A stretch of 54,672 bases of DNA from positions 1 through 54,672 of the forward strand of contig DCFX01000051.1 in the NCBI GenBank assembly GCA_002314445.1, in the 5' to 3' direction. Positions within the stretch are counted from its first letter, which is position 1. Every line of letters begins with the position of its first letter. Both the position numbers and the translations under genes were made by a program. Below the pieces are notes generated by a model, which worked only from the letters and a program-made list of their open reading frames with translations, was not told where the DNA came from and made no database searches. Shown here piece after piece: positions 52,989 through 54,672 of the stretch. Origin of the DNA: Treponema sp. UBA1793. GTDB taxonomy: Bacteria; Spirochaetota; Spirochaetia; Treponematales; Treponemataceae.

Positions 52989-53293
52989 AAGATTCCCGTT
53001 CGTACGATTCCTGTAATTATGCCGAAGACTATACCTGAATTCTCCTCAATCCGTTTACATATGAATTCCCCATCCTCTTCAACTATACCAAGCATTCCCT
53101 GCTTTGGTTTTATTGCAGAGTCAATAATGATGAGATCTCCGGGAAAGAGACCTGAGTCTGAGAGTGTCTTTCCCTCGTACCGCATGGTAAACGTTGCAGA
53201 CGGATGCTTTGAAAGTATTCGGTTAAAATCAAAAGTATCCTTTTCGAATCCCTGTGCAGGAGACGGAAAACCTGTTGTATTTCTGGTATTCAT
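52985..53293 (-). CDS. umuD: UmuD-prime-like protein lacking the self-cleavage serine
   Basis: This 102-residue protein aligns by eye with UmuD from FPSPAQGF onwards, exactly where E. coli UmuD begins after self-cleavage. Only eight residues precede it, so the N-terminal arm is absent; no upstream in-frame start exists before a stop codon. The peptidase Ser, expected in a GDSM-type block, is Thr43 in EGKTLSDSG, while the Lys partner is kept (Lys80 in EFICKR). The segment after the Lys is also shortened: UmuD is 139 residues. It therefore cannot self-process in the usual way and appears to be made directly in the UmuD-prime form. It overlaps umuC by 4 bp. There is no ribosome site. Confidence 0.85.
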   Translation of the reverse strand: MNTRNTTGFPSPAQGFEKDTFDFNRILSKHPSATFTMRYEGKTLSDSGLFPGDLIIIDSAIKPKQGMLGIVEEDGEFICKRIEENSGIVFGIITGIVRTGIL

Positions 53294-53303
53294 AGATGAT
53301 AAT

Positions 53304-53332
53304 ACTATACCTATGTATACCTGTTAAGTCAA
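53304..53332 (-). promoter_or_regulatory. Promoter of umuDC with internal inverted repeat
   Basis: On the minus strand TTGACT (53332-53327), 17 nt, TATAGT (53309-53304), about 10 nt before the umuD ATG. TATAC-ATAG-GTATA (53306-53319) overlaps the -10 box and may be a repressor site. It is not a LexA box of the E. coli or B. subtilis type. Confidence 0.55.
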
Positions 53333-53747
53333 TACTATCATTTCCATAAATAGGAGACATATTTATAAATATAAATGGATTTTTTGAATCTATGTGATAT
53401 AATAAGAATAATTACATGATTTCTGCAAAGGCTGTACTTGTTCATAGAATCACCCTGCACGGAAACGGAAGTTCTACAGCCAGTTTCGACGGCGTGGAAC
53501 TTTTTTCTATTTTATATGCTTACATCAATGATTTTTTCCCATTGATGCATTGGGAAAGGTATGCACCTGATCATTTTATACGGATCAGCATAATTCTCAA
53601 AGATATAACAATTATCTTTTGTATTGTAACATTTTATATTTTTCCCCGGAAGTTATACTGACAGAAAATACATAAACATGCGAAATATGCGGAACAGGCG
53701 AATTAATGTTATGCAGACGGCTTTCGCCGCTAAAATAGGAGTAGAAA
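53333..53747. other. AT-rich intergenic region without a supported gene
   Basis: An 81-codon frame (53416-53661) starts at an ATG without a ribosome site and ends in a hydrophobic stretch; I do not support it as a gene, though it could be a decayed one. The heptamer GTTATGC lies at 53708-53714, shortly before the zinc-ribbon gene. Confidence 0.5.
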
Positions 53748-54521
53748 ATGGCATTAATTAAGTGTCCACATTGTGGCCAAGATGTATCTGATAAAGCAAC
53801 GAAATGTGTCCATTGTGGTACATCTTTGCCACTAGAAAGATTCTGTTCTGAATGTGGGCAAGTTGTTAAAGTTGATGAAAAAGTATGCAGTAATTGTGGG
53901 AATCCACTTTCGGTTGATGAAAATAAAAATACTAATAAGTTGCAGCAAGTTGAAGTTACTAAAGTAAGGTTTCCCAAAAAAATAATTCCAATTTGTCTAG
54001 GCGTAATTACATTGGTTATTGGTTTTATTTTTGTATCTAAATATTTCCACAACAGTAATTATTCAGCAAAAATGAAAACTGTATACGAAAAAATATTTAA
54101 GAGTGCTGTAGATGTGGAAACGTCGGGGAATTTAATTCAAAGTGTTTGGTATAATGCAGTTTTTGAAAAATCTGATTATAAAACTAATAAATATACAAAA
54201 TCTTCAGTAGATTCTTATTCTTTTGTTGGTTTTAATACTGCTTTGTTGTCGTTGTTTAATGATTCAACTTTCGAAAATGATATAAATAAAATAGGAAATG
54301 ATTCAGAAGAAATAACAAAAATAATGCGAGATCTTACAAATCCTCCTGATGAGTATAAAGATGCTTATGTAAAATTAAGTAGTTGTTATGATTCTTATAT
54401 TAATTTTGTCAATTTAGTAAAAAGCCCCTCAGGAAATTTATCGTCATACACAGAAAAAATTAATGATTATGACTTAGGCGTTTTAAATTCATTAAATGCA
54501 TTAAAACCATATATAAAATAA
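53748..54521 (+). CDS. Zinc-ribbon membrane protein of unknown function
   Basis: This 257-residue protein begins with two zinc ribbons: CPHC with CVHC (about 6-24) and CSEC with CSNC (about 33-51). A single membrane helix (about 80-97) follows, then a mostly helical, Asn/Ser/Lys-rich domain of about 155 residues, presumably outside the membrane. I recognise only the zinc-ribbon part. The gene is much more AT-rich than its neighbours and uses AT-ending codons, a sign of transfer. AGGAG lies 6 nt before the ATG. It stands alone between GTTATGC and GCATAAC heptamers, so it might be a mobile cassette. Confidence 0.75.
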   Translation: MALIKCPHCGQDVSDKATKCVHCGTSLPLERFCSECGQVVKVDEKVCSNCGNPLSVDENKNTNKLQQVEVTKVRFPKKIIPICLGVITLVIGFIFVSKYFHNSNYSAKMKTVYEKIFKSAVDVETSGNLIQSVWYNAVFEKSDYKTNKYTKSSVDSYSFVGFNTALLSLFNDSTFENDINKIGNDSEEITKIMRDLTNPPDEYKDAYVKLSSCYDSYINFVNLVKSPSGNLSSYTEKINDYDLGVLNSLNALKPYIK

Positions 54522-54672
54522 TAGTTATTTAGCATATTAGAATCTATTTCATAGTGAGTAATTGCATAACACAGTTTTCAACCTGACATTTGTATTGTCA
54601 TAAAACATGCTAAACGTTGCGCGTTCTTTACGCAGGTTTTACGCCAATATTTGTCTGCGGCAAAACACACTA
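54522..54672. other. Right edge, non-coding, possible recombination site
   Basis: No gene is seen. GCATAAC (54564-54570) is the reverse complement of the GTTATGC at 53708. The last 80 bases contain short inverted GC-rich segments (TGCG...CGCA) and might be part of a folded attC-like site cut by the window edge. Confidence 0.35.

Noticed and set aside
53306..53319. Inverted repeat before umuD considered as a LexA box
   Set aside because: TATAC-ATAG-GTATA does not fit the CTGT-N8-ACAG or GAAC-N4-GTTC forms; it may bind another repressor.
53416..53661. An 81-codon frame in the AT-rich right part
   Set aside because: There is no ribosome site, no family match and odd composition; it could be a decayed gene but is not supported as one.
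1..54672. CRISPR arrays, insertion sequences, prophage genes
   Set aside because: No regularly spaced repeats, transposase or phage structural genes were seen on reading the window.

Overview
The window looks like a spirochaete chromosome, most likely a carbohydrate-fermenting gut or oral Treponema. This is inferred from gene content: a diderm envelope with a beta-barrel and surface lipoproteins, HD-GYP and SpoIIE-type signalling proteins, a bacteriohaemerythrin, and a CBS/DRTGG family II pyrophosphatase. No rRNA or other marker settles the genus.

Positions 1-29261 form a beta-mannan (galactomannan/glucomannan) utilisation locus. The minus-strand arm (6315 to 348) encodes a GH130 mannoside phosphorylase, a GH36 alpha-galactosidase and two exported GH26 mannanases. 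Divergent from it are an outer-membrane barrel and a lipoprotein with three repeated modules. A LacI regulator, a cytoplasmic CE2-type esterase and another lipoprotein follow. From 12507 a long plus-strand operon holds two ABC importers with no ATPase gene: a 958-residue binding protein with carbohydrate-binding-like domains, two permeases, an NHL-TPR-Yip1 membrane protein, a DUF5696-type protein, two more permeases and a binding protein with a C-terminal beta-sandwich. A GH26 mannanase with an N-terminal CBM and two exported SGNH esterases close it. The inferred flow is surface or periplasmic cleavage and deacetylation, ABC uptake, then cytoplasmic degalactosylation, deacetylation and phosphorolysis.

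Positions 29285-32935 hold a minus-strand signalling cluster: HD-GYP with a CBM2-like sensor, mtnA, and a SpoIIE-type phosphatase. Positions 33029-37519 hold a second LacI-controlled sugar importer of MalEFG type, convergent with galactokinase. Then come a family II pyrophosphatase, small membrane proteins, bacteriohaemerythrin, tRNA-Glu and tRNA-Gln, a seven-helix protein, a metallo-beta-lactamase-fold protein, an AraC/GH127 pair, rsgA, mutS2, argR, and a umuDC pair whose UmuD looks born as UmuD-prime. The right end (53340-54672) is AT-rich, with an isolated zinc-ribbon membrane protein between GTTATGC and GCATAAC heptamers; it may be a gene cassette.

Two regulatory themes recur. First, many first-in-operon housekeeping and regulatory genes have a sigma70-like -10 box ending 6-7 nt before ATG and no Shine-Dalgarno sequence, which suggests leaderless transcripts. 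Second, an AACTAA/TTAGTT element lies in all four divergent mannan promoters. All assignments come from reading the sequence and remembered family motifs; no database search was run.
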